Source: B75-G9 sp964564905 (lineage in GTDB: Archaea > Hadarchaeota > Hadarchaeia > Hadarchaeales > Hadarchaeaceae). From it: DNA of 33,083 nucleotides. Below, piece by piece: positions 1 to 7,820 of this stretch (the stretch's first letter is position 1; the number at the start of each line of letters is the position of its first letter). The position numbers and the translations under genes are program-made. The notes beneath the pieces are model-generated. The model had not been told where the DNA came from. It searched no databases and worked only from the letters and a program-made list of their open reading frames with translations. Location: contig CAZMCI010000008.1 of NCBI GenBank assembly GCA_964564905.1, positions 1-33,083 on the forward strand. Direction: 5' to 3'.

Positions 1-29
1 AGCCCGGAGATGGGGACTGAGACAAGGCC

Positions 30-60
<31 letters not shown>

Positions 61-69
61 ACTCCGCAA

Positions 70-738
70 TGGTAAGGAGCACTTAAGAGGATGGGTACCA
101 GTGTTCATTTGGGGGAGAATATGAGAAGAATACAAATTACGGAGAGTCTAGAGTTGCTGGCTGAAGAGACAGGCATTCACATCGGAGACGGATCAATGCC
201 TTTCTTTGCGCAGAGAGGAAAGTATACTTACTCCGTAAGGGGTAACCTATCGGAGAGGGAGTATTATGACGCGCACGTTGTCCCTTTGATTCAAGCCACA
301 TATGGAGTGAAACCAAATTGTTACATCGATACCAAGAGAAGCTCATATGGATTTGAGGTCGGTAGCAAGCAAATAGTTGAATTCAAAAGTAATTGTCTAG
401 GACTGCCTAGGGGGCCAAAAACCTCGATAAGAGTCCCAGTGGTATTCATGGATGATAAGCATACCTATTCCCATCTACTGAGGGGGATTTTTGATACAGA
501 CGGTTCAGTCAAAAAATACCCTAGAAGTGTAGGAGTAGAGTTCACCACGATGTCTCAGCAACTCTGTGTGGACATGAAGGAAATGCTTGAGAAGCTGGGT
601 ATCTTTTGCCATGTTTACGAATTTGGAAAGCGTTGTGAGATAGTTGTGCTCGGCGTGAGGGAAACAAAAAAATTTTTCAAAATAATATTCCCCAAAAATA
701 AGAAACACTGGCACCGTCTTCAGCTCTTTACCGCGGAA
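70..738 (+). mobile_element. Archaeal BHB intron in 16S rRNA (site ~374) with LAGLIDADG gene
   Basis: A 669-nt intron. Its splice structure can be drawn directly: central helix CCGC (64-67) with GCGG (733-736), 5' bulge AAT (68-70), 3' bulge AAT (737-739), and inner helix GGTAAGGAG (71-79) with CTCTTTACC (724-732), nine pairs with one G.U. Cutting after the second base of each bulge gives exon 1 ending at 69 and exon 2 starting at 739, and the joined exon reads CCGCAATGCGCGAAAG, the archaeal consensus. This is the substrate of the archaeal tRNA splicing endonuclease, not a self-splicing intron. It encodes a LAGLIDADG homing endonuclease. Confidence 0.93.
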
Positions 739-753
739 TGCGCGAAAGCGTGA
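121..753 (+). CDS. LAGLIDADG homing endonuclease of 16S intron 1
   Basis: Intron-encoded DNA endonuclease expected to cut intron-less 16S genes and spread the intron. Two LAGLIDADG helices are visible: a degenerate first one ending in GIHIGDG near residue 20, and LLRGIFDTDGSV near residue 120, so this is a monomeric two-motif enzyme. I prefer the ATG at 121, which has GGGGGAG a few bases upstream; an in-frame ATG at 91 behind AGAGG is possible. The frame runs 15 nt past the 3' splice site, and the stop TGA (751-753) lies in 16S exon 2. In a circularised intron the frame would instead close at once with TGG TAA (70-75). No frame damage is seen. Confidence 0.85.
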   Translation: MRRIQITESLELLAEETGIHIGDGSMPFFAQRGKYTYSVRGNLSEREYYDAHVVPLIQATYGVKPNCYIDTKRSSYGFEVGSKQIVEFKSNCLGLPRGPKTSIRVPVVFMDDKHTYSHLLRGIFDTDGSVKKYPRSVGVEFTTMSQQLCVDMKEMLEKLGIFCHVYEFGKRCEIVVLGVRETKKFFKIIFPKNKKHWHRLQLFTAECAKA

Positions 754-1120
754 CGGGGGAACCCCAAGTGCCGTTGGTCTTTCGATCGACGGCTTTTCGG
801 AAGTCTAAGAAGCTTCCGGAATAAGGGCTGGGTAAGTCTGGTGCCAGCCGCCGCGGTAATACCAGCAGCCCAAGTGGTGGTCGCGATTATTGGGCCTAAA
901 GCGCTCGTAGCCGGACCAGCAAGTCCCTTGTGAAATCGGGCGGCCCAACCGTTCGGCTTGCAAGGGATACTGTTGGTCTTGAGGCCGGGAGACGTCTGAG
1001 GTACTCCGGGGGTAGCGGTGAAATGCTCTGATCCTCGGGGGACCACCAGTGGCGAAGGCGTCAGACGAGAACGGACCTGACGGTGAGGGGCGAAGGCTAG
1101 GGGCGCGAACGGGATTAGAT

Positions 1121-2049
1121 ACTACAAAGTGTCTCCCTCTGCAGCGATGCAGAGGTGAAAACCCAGCTGTATCGGTAGAGCCTTGGCGATGGTTTAAATA
1201 CCTGGCCAAGGTAATACCGAGGGAAGTTGCCTACAAGCAACCCCGTAGAGACTAGAGCATGTGTGGTGATAGAAGATGAGCAAAAACTCATCTTTGTCTG
1301 AAGAAGTGAGGGCAGTTATACTGGGAAGCCTGCTTGGCGATGGCAGCCTGAGACTACACAAGAAATATCAGAATGCGAGGTTTTTCATTCGACACTCGTC
1401 AAAGCAGAGGGAGTACTTCCTGTGGAAGGTCAGCTTGCTCAGGGAAATTTCGGGAGAAAAGTGCTGGATTGAACAGTCTCCGGACGGATGGAGCAGCAAT
1501 ACAAAATTGCTTTACCAGAGCAAAGCGCTGCCGGAGATCACAGAGCTGTACAAGCTGACGCATAGTGGACAAAATTTGAGAGTTAGAAGGAAGTGGCTCA
1601 ATCTGATGACGCCGCTGTCACTTGCGATAATGTGGATGGACGACGGCTCCATAATAGGCAATGGCAGGAGGGGTGTCATATGTACGGACCGCATACCCTA
1701 CGACGAGCAGCTTATCATCTGCAAGTACCTCTCCAAAGTCTGGGGGGTAAAAGCGCGTGTCGGAATGAAGTCCAGGGGCAGTGCAGCGTGCAGGATATGG
1801 ATACGATCGGCAGAGAGCTTGAAGAGATTGCTTCGCATAATACTGCCATATGTCAAGGTGGAGTCGATGCTGCCAAAAGTCCTGCTGATATATCGAGACG
1901 CACATGCTCAGAAACGCTGGGCATCTGAGGTAGCCTCCGCAACTGGATTTCCAGAAGAAACGGTGTGGAGGTACATCGAAGAGAAAAAACTGCGGTGGAG
2001 ATCTCAGATGAAGATATAGTCCTACCCTCACAGCGATGTGAGAAGGTTG
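1121..2049 (+). mobile_element. Group I self-splicing intron in 16S rRNA (site ~793)
   Basis: A 929-nt intron of the catalytic group I type. P1 pairs AGATAC (1117-1122) with GTGTCT (1129-1134), placing the splice-site U1120 opposite G1131, the diagnostic U.G wobble. P2 is a hairpin 1136-1155 with a GCGA loop. A small P6 hairpin pairs GTTGC (1226-1230) with GCAAC (1237-1241). R (GTAGAGACTAGAG, 1245-1257) and S (AAGATATAGTCC, 2011-2022) form P7 through GACTA/TAGTC. P9 is CTCACA-GCGA-TGTGAG (2027-2042). The intron ends in G2049, and the joined exon reads GGATTAGATACCCCGGTAG. The endonuclease gene lies between R and S, in the P8 region. I found no BHB here. Confidence 0.92.
1276..2019 (+). CDS. 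LAGLIDADG endonuclease of the 16S group I intron
   Basis: A 247-residue homing endonuclease, intact. The motifs are ILGSLLGDG near residues 15-23 and LAIMWMDDGS near 116-125. This motif style matches the LAGLIDADG DNA endonuclease family (PF03161 type, by recall) and resembles the enzyme in the 23S group I intron; the BHB-intron enzymes look different (RGFFDAEG-like second motifs). The C-terminal about 40 residues (ASATGFPEETVWRYIEEKK) look like a small helix-turn-helix. Start ATG 1276 follows GGTGAT. The last codons and stop overlap the S element AAGATATAG of the intron core, so coding and ribozyme sequence are shared there. Confidence 0.9.
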   Translation: MSKNSSLSEEVRAVILGSLLGDGSLRLHKKYQNARFFIRHSSKQREYFLWKVSLLREISGEKCWIEQSPDGWSSNTKLLYQSKALPEITELYKLTHSGQNLRVRRKWLNLMTPLSLAIMWMDDGSIIGNGRRGVICTDRIPYDEQLIICKYLSKVWGVKARVGMKSRGSAACRIWIRSAESLKRLLRIILPYVKVESMLPKVLLIYRDAHAQKRWASEVASATGFPEETVWRYIEEKKLRWRSQMKI

Positions 2050-2168
2050 ACCCCGGTAGTCCTAGCTGTAAAGTATGCGGGCCAGGTGTCTGGTGTTCCT
2101 CGTGATCACCAGGTGCCGGAGGGAAGCCGTTAAGCCCGCCGCCTGGGAAGTACGGTCGCAAGGCTGAA

Positions 2169-2873
2169 ATCTTGGGGCGCAGCGATATTGGAGACGGCGC
2201 GGATACTTTCGGTGACCCCTCCTCGAAAAATAGTTTCGAGGGGATCTCAGAAGTTATTCGGGAAAGACCTTGCAAAAAGAAGAGGCGTTGTTTTATCTCG
2301 TTGGAGCACTGCGGGATGGCTCGGTGTATAGAGACAAAGCAGCGAGAAACTATGTTGTAGTGTTCTACCAAAAACAAAAAGAATGGCTTGAGAAAGTTAT
2401 AGCACCAGCTCTCGAGGAGGTCTTTGAAAAAACGGGTCGCATTGATGAATATAAGACTGGTCATTACCGAATAAGGATTTTCAGCAAGACCGCTTACGAC
2501 TTTCTAAGAAATCACTTTTTCCTCGAGAAAAACATGGCCAAGCGAAATGGGGGATTCCTAATGTTTTAACTCGCCTCCCCCCTGAAAAGTTGGTTCCATT
2601 CGTCAGAGGATTCTTCGACGCGGAAGGTGACGTAGGGCCCACCTATATAGGGTTTTCCCAGAAAAACGGGGGTGTTCTTTCCTTTCTGAAACATACATTA
2701 AATAAGCTTGGTATAAGAACCGGGGAGATTCACGTTATAGACGAAAAAACACGCACAAAGCGTATCGTGATTTCAGGTAAGAAAAACATCAACAAATTCG
2801 TTATGCTCATCGGGAGTAATCACCCGGTGAAAAAGCGCCGTCTCCGTACGTTAAAGCGTGCCCAAGACAGCAA
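2169..2873 (+). mobile_element. Archaeal BHB intron in 16S rRNA (site ~908), endonuclease frameshifted
   Basis: A 705-nt intron. Central helix GCTG (2163-2166) with CAGC (2868-2871); 5' bulge AAA (2167-2169); 3' bulge AAA (2872-2874); inner helix TCTTGGG (2170-2176) with CCCAAGA (2861-2867). All pairs are Watson-Crick. Cutting after the second A of each bulge joins GGCTGAA to ACTTAAAGAAATTGG, the 16S consensus. The site corresponds to E. coli ~908, a known archaeal intron position. The encoded endonuclease is split over two frames. Confidence 0.94.
2270..2873 (+). pseudogene. Frameshifted LAGLIDADG endonuclease of 16S intron 3
   Basis: Two overlapping frames together make one two-motif LAGLIDADG protein. 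The first part starts at TTG 2270 and has LFYLVGALRDGSV; it ends at a stop at 2567-2569. The second part, in the -1 frame, contains KWGIPNVLTRLPPEKLVPF followed by RGFFDAEGDV and the usual C-terminal GKKNINKFVMLIG stretch. The KWGIP segment upstream of the second motif is open in the second frame back to about 2540, so the break lies near 2540-2550, consistent with loss of one base. No classic slippery heptamer is in frame there. The second frame continues to a stop at 2968-2970, inside 16S exon 4. Probably inactive; a base-calling error is the alternative. Confidence 0.8.
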
Positions 2874-3158
2874 ACTTAAAGAAATTGGCGGGGGAGCACC
2901 ACAAGGGGTGGGACCTGCGGTTCAATTGGATTCAACGCCGGAAAACTCACCAGGGGCGACAGTTGGTTGAAGGCCAGGTTGACGACCTTGCCGGACTAGC
3001 TGAGAGGTGGTGCATGGCCGTCGTCAGCTCGTACCGTGAGGCGTCCTGTCAAGTCAGGCAACGAGCGAGACCCTCGCCCCTAGTTGCCATCGGTGGGAAG
3101 CCGGGCACTCTAGGGGGACCGCTGGCGCTAAGCCAGAGGAAGGAGAGGGCGACGGTAG

Positions 3159-4012
3159 ACGGCAAGAGGTCACAGAAATAGTTCGCTACGTCCGTAAAGT
3201 TTAAATCGTGATAGGTCCGTCATTTCGGAGAAAGACATGCCGCCCACTACTATCTCCTTGTCCGCAGTGAAAAAATTGTATACAGAAACAGCGAAACTAA
3301 CGAACAACTTTACAAACTTGATACCAGAAATACTGATCGAAAACCCAAGAAGAGTCCTAATACTCAGATTAGCCTGCAAGATGTCACAGAACGAGTTTGA
3401 AGATTTCTTGGGAACCAGAAACAAAAACATCACAAAATATGAGACAGGGAAAATAAGTAAAATGCAAAAAGCAAGCGCTATGAGAATAGTCAATAGAGTT
3501 TCAGAAAAGATAAAGAAGAAGGTCGGGTTGAAGGAAATTATAGCATATTTTAAAAAATCCACAAGTGAATCTTCAGGTTGGTTCAGAGCAAATGCAGATA
3601 CCCCACTTGCATTGAAAGCTAGGAGGAAAGGAGCAATCGAGAGTTTAAAGAAAAGAGCTACTCCCCAGGAGAAAACGTTGAATACAGAGCTTTACAAACG
3701 AGGCATCGATCATTACTTGAACTATGCAATATCACATACATTAATCGTGGACTTTTTTATCCCAGAAAAAAATTTAGTGATCGAGTGCAAAGAAATAAGC
3801 TCAGGGTCTAAACGAGAAACCAAGGAGCAGATTCAAAAATTAGCGTATCAAGGGTACAAAATAAAATTTAAATACCCAGATAAGGAAATTTGGGCGTTAG
3901 TTAAAAGTAGGGTCAAATTGACGAAAGTCGAGATGGAGGAATTACAAGGCCCTTATGCTCAAGTCTTCACGGACGTAGACGAACTTCTGGAAAGATTCTC
4001 TTGTCGGCCGTT
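3159..4012 (+). mobile_element. Archaeal BHB intron in 16S rRNA (~1197) with PD-(D/E)XK-type nuclease
   Basis: An 854-nt intron. Central helix CGGT (3153-3156) with GCCG (4007-4010), one U.G; 5' bulge AGA (3157-3159); 3' bulge TTG (4011-4013); inner helix CGGCAAGAG (3160-3168) with CTCTTGTCG (3998-4006), nine pairs with one G.U. Cutting after the second bulge base joins GACGGTAG to GTCAGCATGCCCC, the archaeal consensus. The interior is A-rich and clearly lower in GC than the exons. The encoded protein is not a LAGLIDADG enzyme, which is unusual for this intron type. Confidence 0.93.
3199..3206 (+). promoter_or_regulatory. Possible internal TATA box for the intron nuclease gene
   Basis: GTTTAAAT lies about 31-38 nt upstream of the ATG at 3237. 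A start about 25 nt downstream would leave a very short leader, which would overlap the CGGAG ribosome-binding site at 3226-3230. This would let the nuclease be transcribed apart from the rRNA. The match alone is weak in AT-rich DNA. Confidence 0.3.
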
Positions 4013-4103
4013 GTCAGCATGCCCCGAATCCCCTGGGCTACACGCGGGTCACAATGCGCAGGACAATGGGATGCAACTCCGTAAGGAGAAGCCAAGCCCC
4101 TAA
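3237..4103 (+). CDS. Putative HTH plus PD-(D/E)XK homing endonuclease in 16S intron 4
   Basis: 288 residues in the linear frame. No LAGLIDADG motif is present. Residues ~38-90 resemble an Xre-type helix-turn-helix (MSQNEFEDFLGTRNKNITKY). Residues ~143-225 look like a restriction-type nuclease fold of the Vsr/DUF559 kind: TPQEKTLNTELYKRGI, then VDFFIPEKNLVIECKE, then QKLAYQGYKIKFKYP. Candidate active-site residues are E145, D172, E183 and K185 (D-x10-E-C-K). By position this is the mobility enzyme of the intron. ATG 3237 has CGGAG six bases upstream. The frame runs through the 3' splice site; about the last 30 residues are encoded by 16S exon 5. In a circular intron it would stop at TAA 3202-3204 instead. 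Fold assignment is by eye. Confidence 0.7.
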   Translation: MPPTTISLSAVKKLYTETAKLTNNFTNLIPEILIENPRRVLILRLACKMSQNEFEDFLGTRNKNITKYETGKISKMQKASAMRIVNRVSEKIKKKVGLKEIIAYFKKSTSESSGWFRANADTPLALKARRKGAIESLKKRATPQEKTLNTELYKRGIDHYLNYAISHTLIVDFFIPEKNLVIECKEISSGSKRETKEQIQKLAYQGYKIKFKYPDKEIWALVKSRVKLTKVEMEELQGPYAQVFTDVDELLERFSCRPLSACPESPGLHAGHNAQDNGMQLRKEKPSP

Positions 4104-4179
4104 ACCTGCGCTCGGTTCGGATCGAGGGCTGTAACTCGCCCTCGTGAAGCTGGAATCCCTAGTAATCGCGTGCCAACAC

Positions 4180-4225
<46 letters not shown>

Positions 4226-4294
4226 GCACTCGAGTAGGGCTCGGATGAGGCTGGCTCAGGTTGGGCTGGTCGAATCCGAGTTCTGCAAGAGGGC

Positions 4295-4333
<39 letters not shown>

Positions 4334-4374
4334 CGATCACCTCCTTTGATGTTTTGGGTACCGGACCCTCGGAT

Positions 4375-4446
4375 GGGCCTGTAGCTCAGTGGTAGAGCGT
4401 CGGCTTTGCAAGCCGAAGGTCGCGGGTTCGAGTCCCGCCGGGTCCA
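4375..4446 (+). tRNA. tRNA-Ala(TGC)
   Basis: A 72-nt cloverleaf in the 16S-23S spacer. The acceptor GGGCCTG pairs with CGGGTCC and contains the G3.U70 pair that identifies alanine tRNAs; the anticodon loop is TTTGCAA with anticodon TGC; the T-arm is CGGGTTCGAGTCCCG; the discriminator is A. CCA is not encoded. No intron. Alanine tRNA in this spacer is typical of euryarchaeal rRNA operons. Confidence 0.97.
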
Positions 4447-4514
4447 CATGTTGATGCAGCACGTGAAGTGAACTTCACGTGTGAAGGGCAAATTGCGTTC
4501 TGCGCAAGATGAAT

Positions 4515-4548
4515 GCCGTGCACAGGTCGTGATCCCGATACCAGTTGG
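4515..4548 (+). other. 5' strand of the pre-23S rRNA processing stem
   Basis: GCCGTGCAC (4515-4523) pairs with GTGCACGGC (9512-9520), and the pairing continues through GGTCG/CGACC, GATCC/GGATC and GATACCAG/CTGGTATC to TTGG/CCAA (9483-9486), with small bulges. A CTCAG bulge (9487-9491) on the 3' strand near the inner end suggests the BHB-like cut site used to release pre-23S rRNA. The pairing frames the whole 23S gene with its introns and sets the limits of the mature rRNA. Confidence 0.85.
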
Positions 4549-6466
4549 GTTCCGAGAACTTAGGCGAAGCCATCTGGGGAATGGCTTGGCTCGAGCGCCG
4601 AGGAAGGTCGTGGCAAGCGGCGAAACGCTTGGGCGAGGTGCAGGCAACCTTTGAACCCAAGATCGCTGAATGGGACTTCCTGGCGGGAGGAAACTCCCGT
4701 CGTCCCCGGCAGGGGACGGGAACCCCGGGAACGGAAACATCTTAGTACCGGGTGGAAAAGAAAGCAATCGCGATGCCGGGAGTAACGGCGAGCGAAACCG
4801 GCAGAGGGCAAACCGAACCTGGTGACGAAAGTCACTGGGGATGTGGAGTTGTAGGACTTCCTCCAATCCCTCGTGCGGGAAGCCGAAGCAGCTGGAAAGC
4901 TGCGCCTTAGAGGGTGAAAGCCCCGTAGGCGTAACTGCGCAGGGTACGAGGGGAAGTATCCTGAGTAGGATGCCTTGGAAATGGTGTCCGAAGCAGGGAG
5001 GCATCAACTCCCAACCCTAAATACGTCTCGAGACCGATAGCGCACGCAGTACCGCGAGGGAAAGCTGAAAAGCACCCCGGAAGGGGGGTGAAAAGAGCCT
5101 GAAACCAGATGGCGATTGTTGGGCACGGCTCGAAAGAGCTGATCCTCCTCGAAGGAAGCCGTCGCGAGGCGGTTGTACGAGAGGAGGGGATCAGGGTCGT
5201 GTCGTCCGTCTAGAATCACGGGCCAGGGAGTTTCGTGCTGTGGCGAGGCTAAGTGGTTTATCCACGGAGCCGGAGCGAAAGCAAAAAGTCCGCAACCCGA
5301 AAGGGCGAGGGACTGGGTGCGAATAGCGCCCGGAGTCACGGCGCGAAGACCCGAAACCGGGCGATCTAGTCCGGGGTAGGCTGAAGCCCCTCTATGAGGG
5401 GTGGAGGGCCGAACCGGTCTTGATGTGCAATTCGGTCGGATGACCCTGGGCTAGTGGCGAAAGACCAATCAAGCCCGGTGACAGCTGGTTCCTCTCGAAG
5501 CTGGCCGCAGTCAGGCCCAGCGCGAGGCTGCCAGTGGTGTAGAGCACCGATTGATGAATGCGGGGGGAGACCCTCGGTTCGTCTGTCGAACTCCAAAGCC
5601 ATTGGCGCCGTAGACCGCTGGAGACGGGATGGTGCGGGTAAGCTGCATCTCCGAGAGGGGAACAACCCAGACTGGGGTTAAGGCCCCAAAATGCCGGCTA
5701 AGTGTTAACCCTAAAGGGCGTTCTCGTCCTCAGACAGCGGGAAGGTAGGCTTAGAAGCAGCCATCCTTTAAACAACGCGTAAAAGCGGACCCGTCGAGGA
5801 CGGGGGCCCCGAAGATACACGGGGCTAAGCCGGCTGCCGAGACCTCAGGGCAGCCGAAGTCGAGTAGGCTGATCCGGTAGAGAGGCGTCCGGCGTGGACG
5901 GAAGCTCGGCCGTGAGGTCGAGTGGACCGCGCTGGAATGAGGATCCTGGCGGTAGTAACAGCGTAGCTGGGTGAGAATCCCAGCCGCCGAAGGGGCTCGG
6001 GTTCCTCGACAATGATCGTCAGTCGAGGGTTAGTCGGTCCTAAGGTGGCCCTCAACCAGAGGCCATCGAAAGGGAATCCGGTTAATATTCCGGAACCACC
6101 CAGGTACCTGCGGCAACGCAAGCCTGGCTTCCGACGCTTCGAGGTAGGCCGAGTGAGGTCGTCGCCTCATTTAACCGCCGAAACCCGGGGAGTTCCGTAA
6201 TGGAGAGAACCGGGTGAATGCGGGAATAGCCTGCCGTAAGGTGGGTTCGGCTGATCCTTGGAGCCCGTGAAAAGGGAGCCGGGAAATGGGACCCTGGGCG
6301 ACCGTACCTAGATCCGACACAGGTGCCCCTAGGTGAGAAGCCTAAGGCGTATCGGGAGACACCAGGCTAGGGAATTCGGCAAGTTGGCCCTGTAGCTTCG
6401 GTAGAAGGGGTGCCTGCCCCGCAAAGGGCAGGTCGCAGTGACCAGGGGGCTACGACTGTTTAATAA

Positions 6467-6497
6467 ACGGCGGGCCGGAGACGACCCGCTGGTTAAA
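6467..6497 (+). other. 31-nt BHB mini-intron in 23S rRNA
   Basis: Central helix TAAT (6461-6464) with GTTA (6492-6495), one U.G; 5' bulge AAA (6465-6467); 3' bulge AAA (6496-6498); inner helix CGGCGGG (6468-6474) with CCCGCTG (6485-6491), one G.U, and a 10-nt loop. Cutting after the second bulge base joins GTTTAATAA to AAACGTAGCTC, the archaeal 23S consensus. It has no coding capacity. An expansion hairpin retained in the mature rRNA is the alternative, but the exact BHB geometry favours an intron. Confidence 0.8.
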
Positions 6498-6610
6498 AAA
6501 CGTAGCTCACTGCGAAGGCGAAAGCCCTTGTACAGTGAGTGAATTCTGCCCAGTGGCGGTACGTGAATGCTCGTTCCAACGGGCAGAAGCGCCGCTAAAC
6601 GGCGGGGGTA

Positions 6611-7258
6611 TAGCTAGATGGTCGTGTTCCCGAAGCCGATTGTCCATATATAAACAATCTTCGCCCAAAGACTCGGCGGGGAGTGATGAACGCGGATTTG
6701 GCGTATTTATTAGGCATGCTTCACGATGGGCATATTTCCTTCCGCGACAACAGAGTCATTGTTGAGTTCTATCAGCAGAACACAGGTATTCTACAGTATC
6801 TGCAACAGATATTGGAACGGAGATACAATTACCGACCTAGAATCACCAAACACAGGGGCGCATATAGGTTAAGAGTTTTTAAAAAGGAAATATCCAGTCT
6901 GATAGCGAACTTAAGCAGAAACACCGATTTTCGGAAAATACCTTGGAGTATCGCGAAGTATTTTGTTGCAGGGTACATCGATGCAGAAGGATGTTTGTTA
7001 ATTGACCGGGAATATACTAGAATTGTGGTAACACAAGCAGATAAAGAAGATTTGCTGAGACTTTCAGAGTTGATCGAAGAAAACACCGAGATAAACTGTA
7101 CCAAAATTCAAGGTCCGTATGCCCATAAGATGTCTAAAAAAAGATGTATTACCTGATCATCAATGGAAAGAAGAACGTGAAAAAGTTCTTCGAAGAGATT
7201 CCCGTTAAACATGAAAAATTTTCAAAACGGCTTCGGAAACGGCTGTCTGGCTCCCCAG
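6611..7258 (+). mobile_element. Archaeal BHB intron in 23S rRNA helix 69 (~1912) with LAGLIDADG gene
   Basis: A 648-nt intron. Central helix GGGG (6605-6608) with CCCC (7253-7256); 5' bulge TAT (6609-6611); 3' bulge AGA (7257-7259); inner helix AGCTAGAT (6612-6619) with GTCTGGCT (7245-7252), with G.U pairs. The joined exon reads GGGGGTAACTATAACCCTC. By comparison with E. coli the site is in the loop of helix 69, next to A1913, which contacts the decoding centre. Confidence 0.93.
6686..7258 (+). pseudogene. LAGLIDADG endonuclease of the helix-69 intron, frameshifted at an A7 run
   Basis: Starts at ATG 6686 (or GTG 6683) behind GGCGGGGAG. Motifs AYLLGMLHDGHI and YFVAGYIDAEGCL mark a two-motif LAGLIDADG enzyme. 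The first frame stops at TGA 7154-7156 just after a run of seven A (7136-7142). In the -1 frame the expected C-terminus continues: MYYLIINGKKNVKKFFEEIP and then KHEKFSKRLRKR. One extra A would restore one continuous protein. Options are a true deletion, transcript slippage on the A run, or a base-calling error. The restored frame has no stop before the intron end and would close at TAA 7282-7284. Confidence 0.75.
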
Positions 7259-7283
7259 ACTATAACCCTCTTAAGGTAGCGTA

Positions 7284-7317
7284 AACTACGGCTTCCTGAG
7301 AGGAACCGTTTGGCGTA
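7284..7317 (+). other. Unexplained 34-nt insertion in 23S rRNA helix 71
   Basis: The universal stretch GGTAGCGTAATACCTTGCCGC is interrupted by 34 nt and a repeat of GCGTAA flanks the insert (7279-7284 and 7313-7318). The insert folds into a hairpin, ACGG(C)TTCC with GGAACCGT and a five-base TGAGA loop. I tested every cut position that restores the consensus and none gives a standard BHB. It may be a relaxed mini-intron, an intron scar, or a stem kept in the mature rRNA. Exact borders can slide within the 6-nt repeat. Confidence 0.7.
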
Positions 7318-7318
7318 A

Positions 7319-7350
<32 letters not shown>

Positions 7351-7820
7351 GGAATCAACGATAGCCCCACTGTCCCAGCCTGGAACCCGGTGAACCCACT
7401 GGCCTGCGAACATGCAGGGGATCCCCGAAGGGAAACGAAGACCCCGTGGACCTTTACTGCAGCCTGTCGTTGGGACGCGGTTGTGGGTGCAGAGCGTAGG
7501 CGGGAGCCTTCGAAGCCGAGTCTTCGGGCTCGGTGGAGGCGCCAATGTAACACCGCCCTCCTGCGACTACGTTTCTAACCCCGAGAGGGAGACAGCGGCA
7601 GGTGGGCAGTTTCGCTGGGGCGGCAGCCTCTCGAAAAGATATCGAGAGGGCCCAAAGGTCGGCTCAGGCGGGTCGGAAATCCGCCGTGGAGGGCAAGGCC
7701 AAAAGCCGGCCTGACTGTGAGCTCACTACCAAGGCTCGCAGAGGCGAAAGCCGGGCCTAGCGAACCTCGATGTCCCTCTTGGTGAGGGCTCGGGATGACA
7801 GAAAAGGTACCCCGGGGATA

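Noticed and set aside
720..1255. Several open frames on both strands within 16S exon 2 and the first part of the group I intron
   Set aside because: They overlie conserved rRNA and ribozyme core sequence; the reading frames are chance results of GC-rich structured RNA.
2519..2560. Programmed -1 frameshift in the 908-site intron endonuclease
   Set aside because: The nearby sequence GAGAAAAACATG does not form an in-frame X XXY YYZ heptamer and no clear downstream pseudoknot is seen; simple indel is the better explanation.
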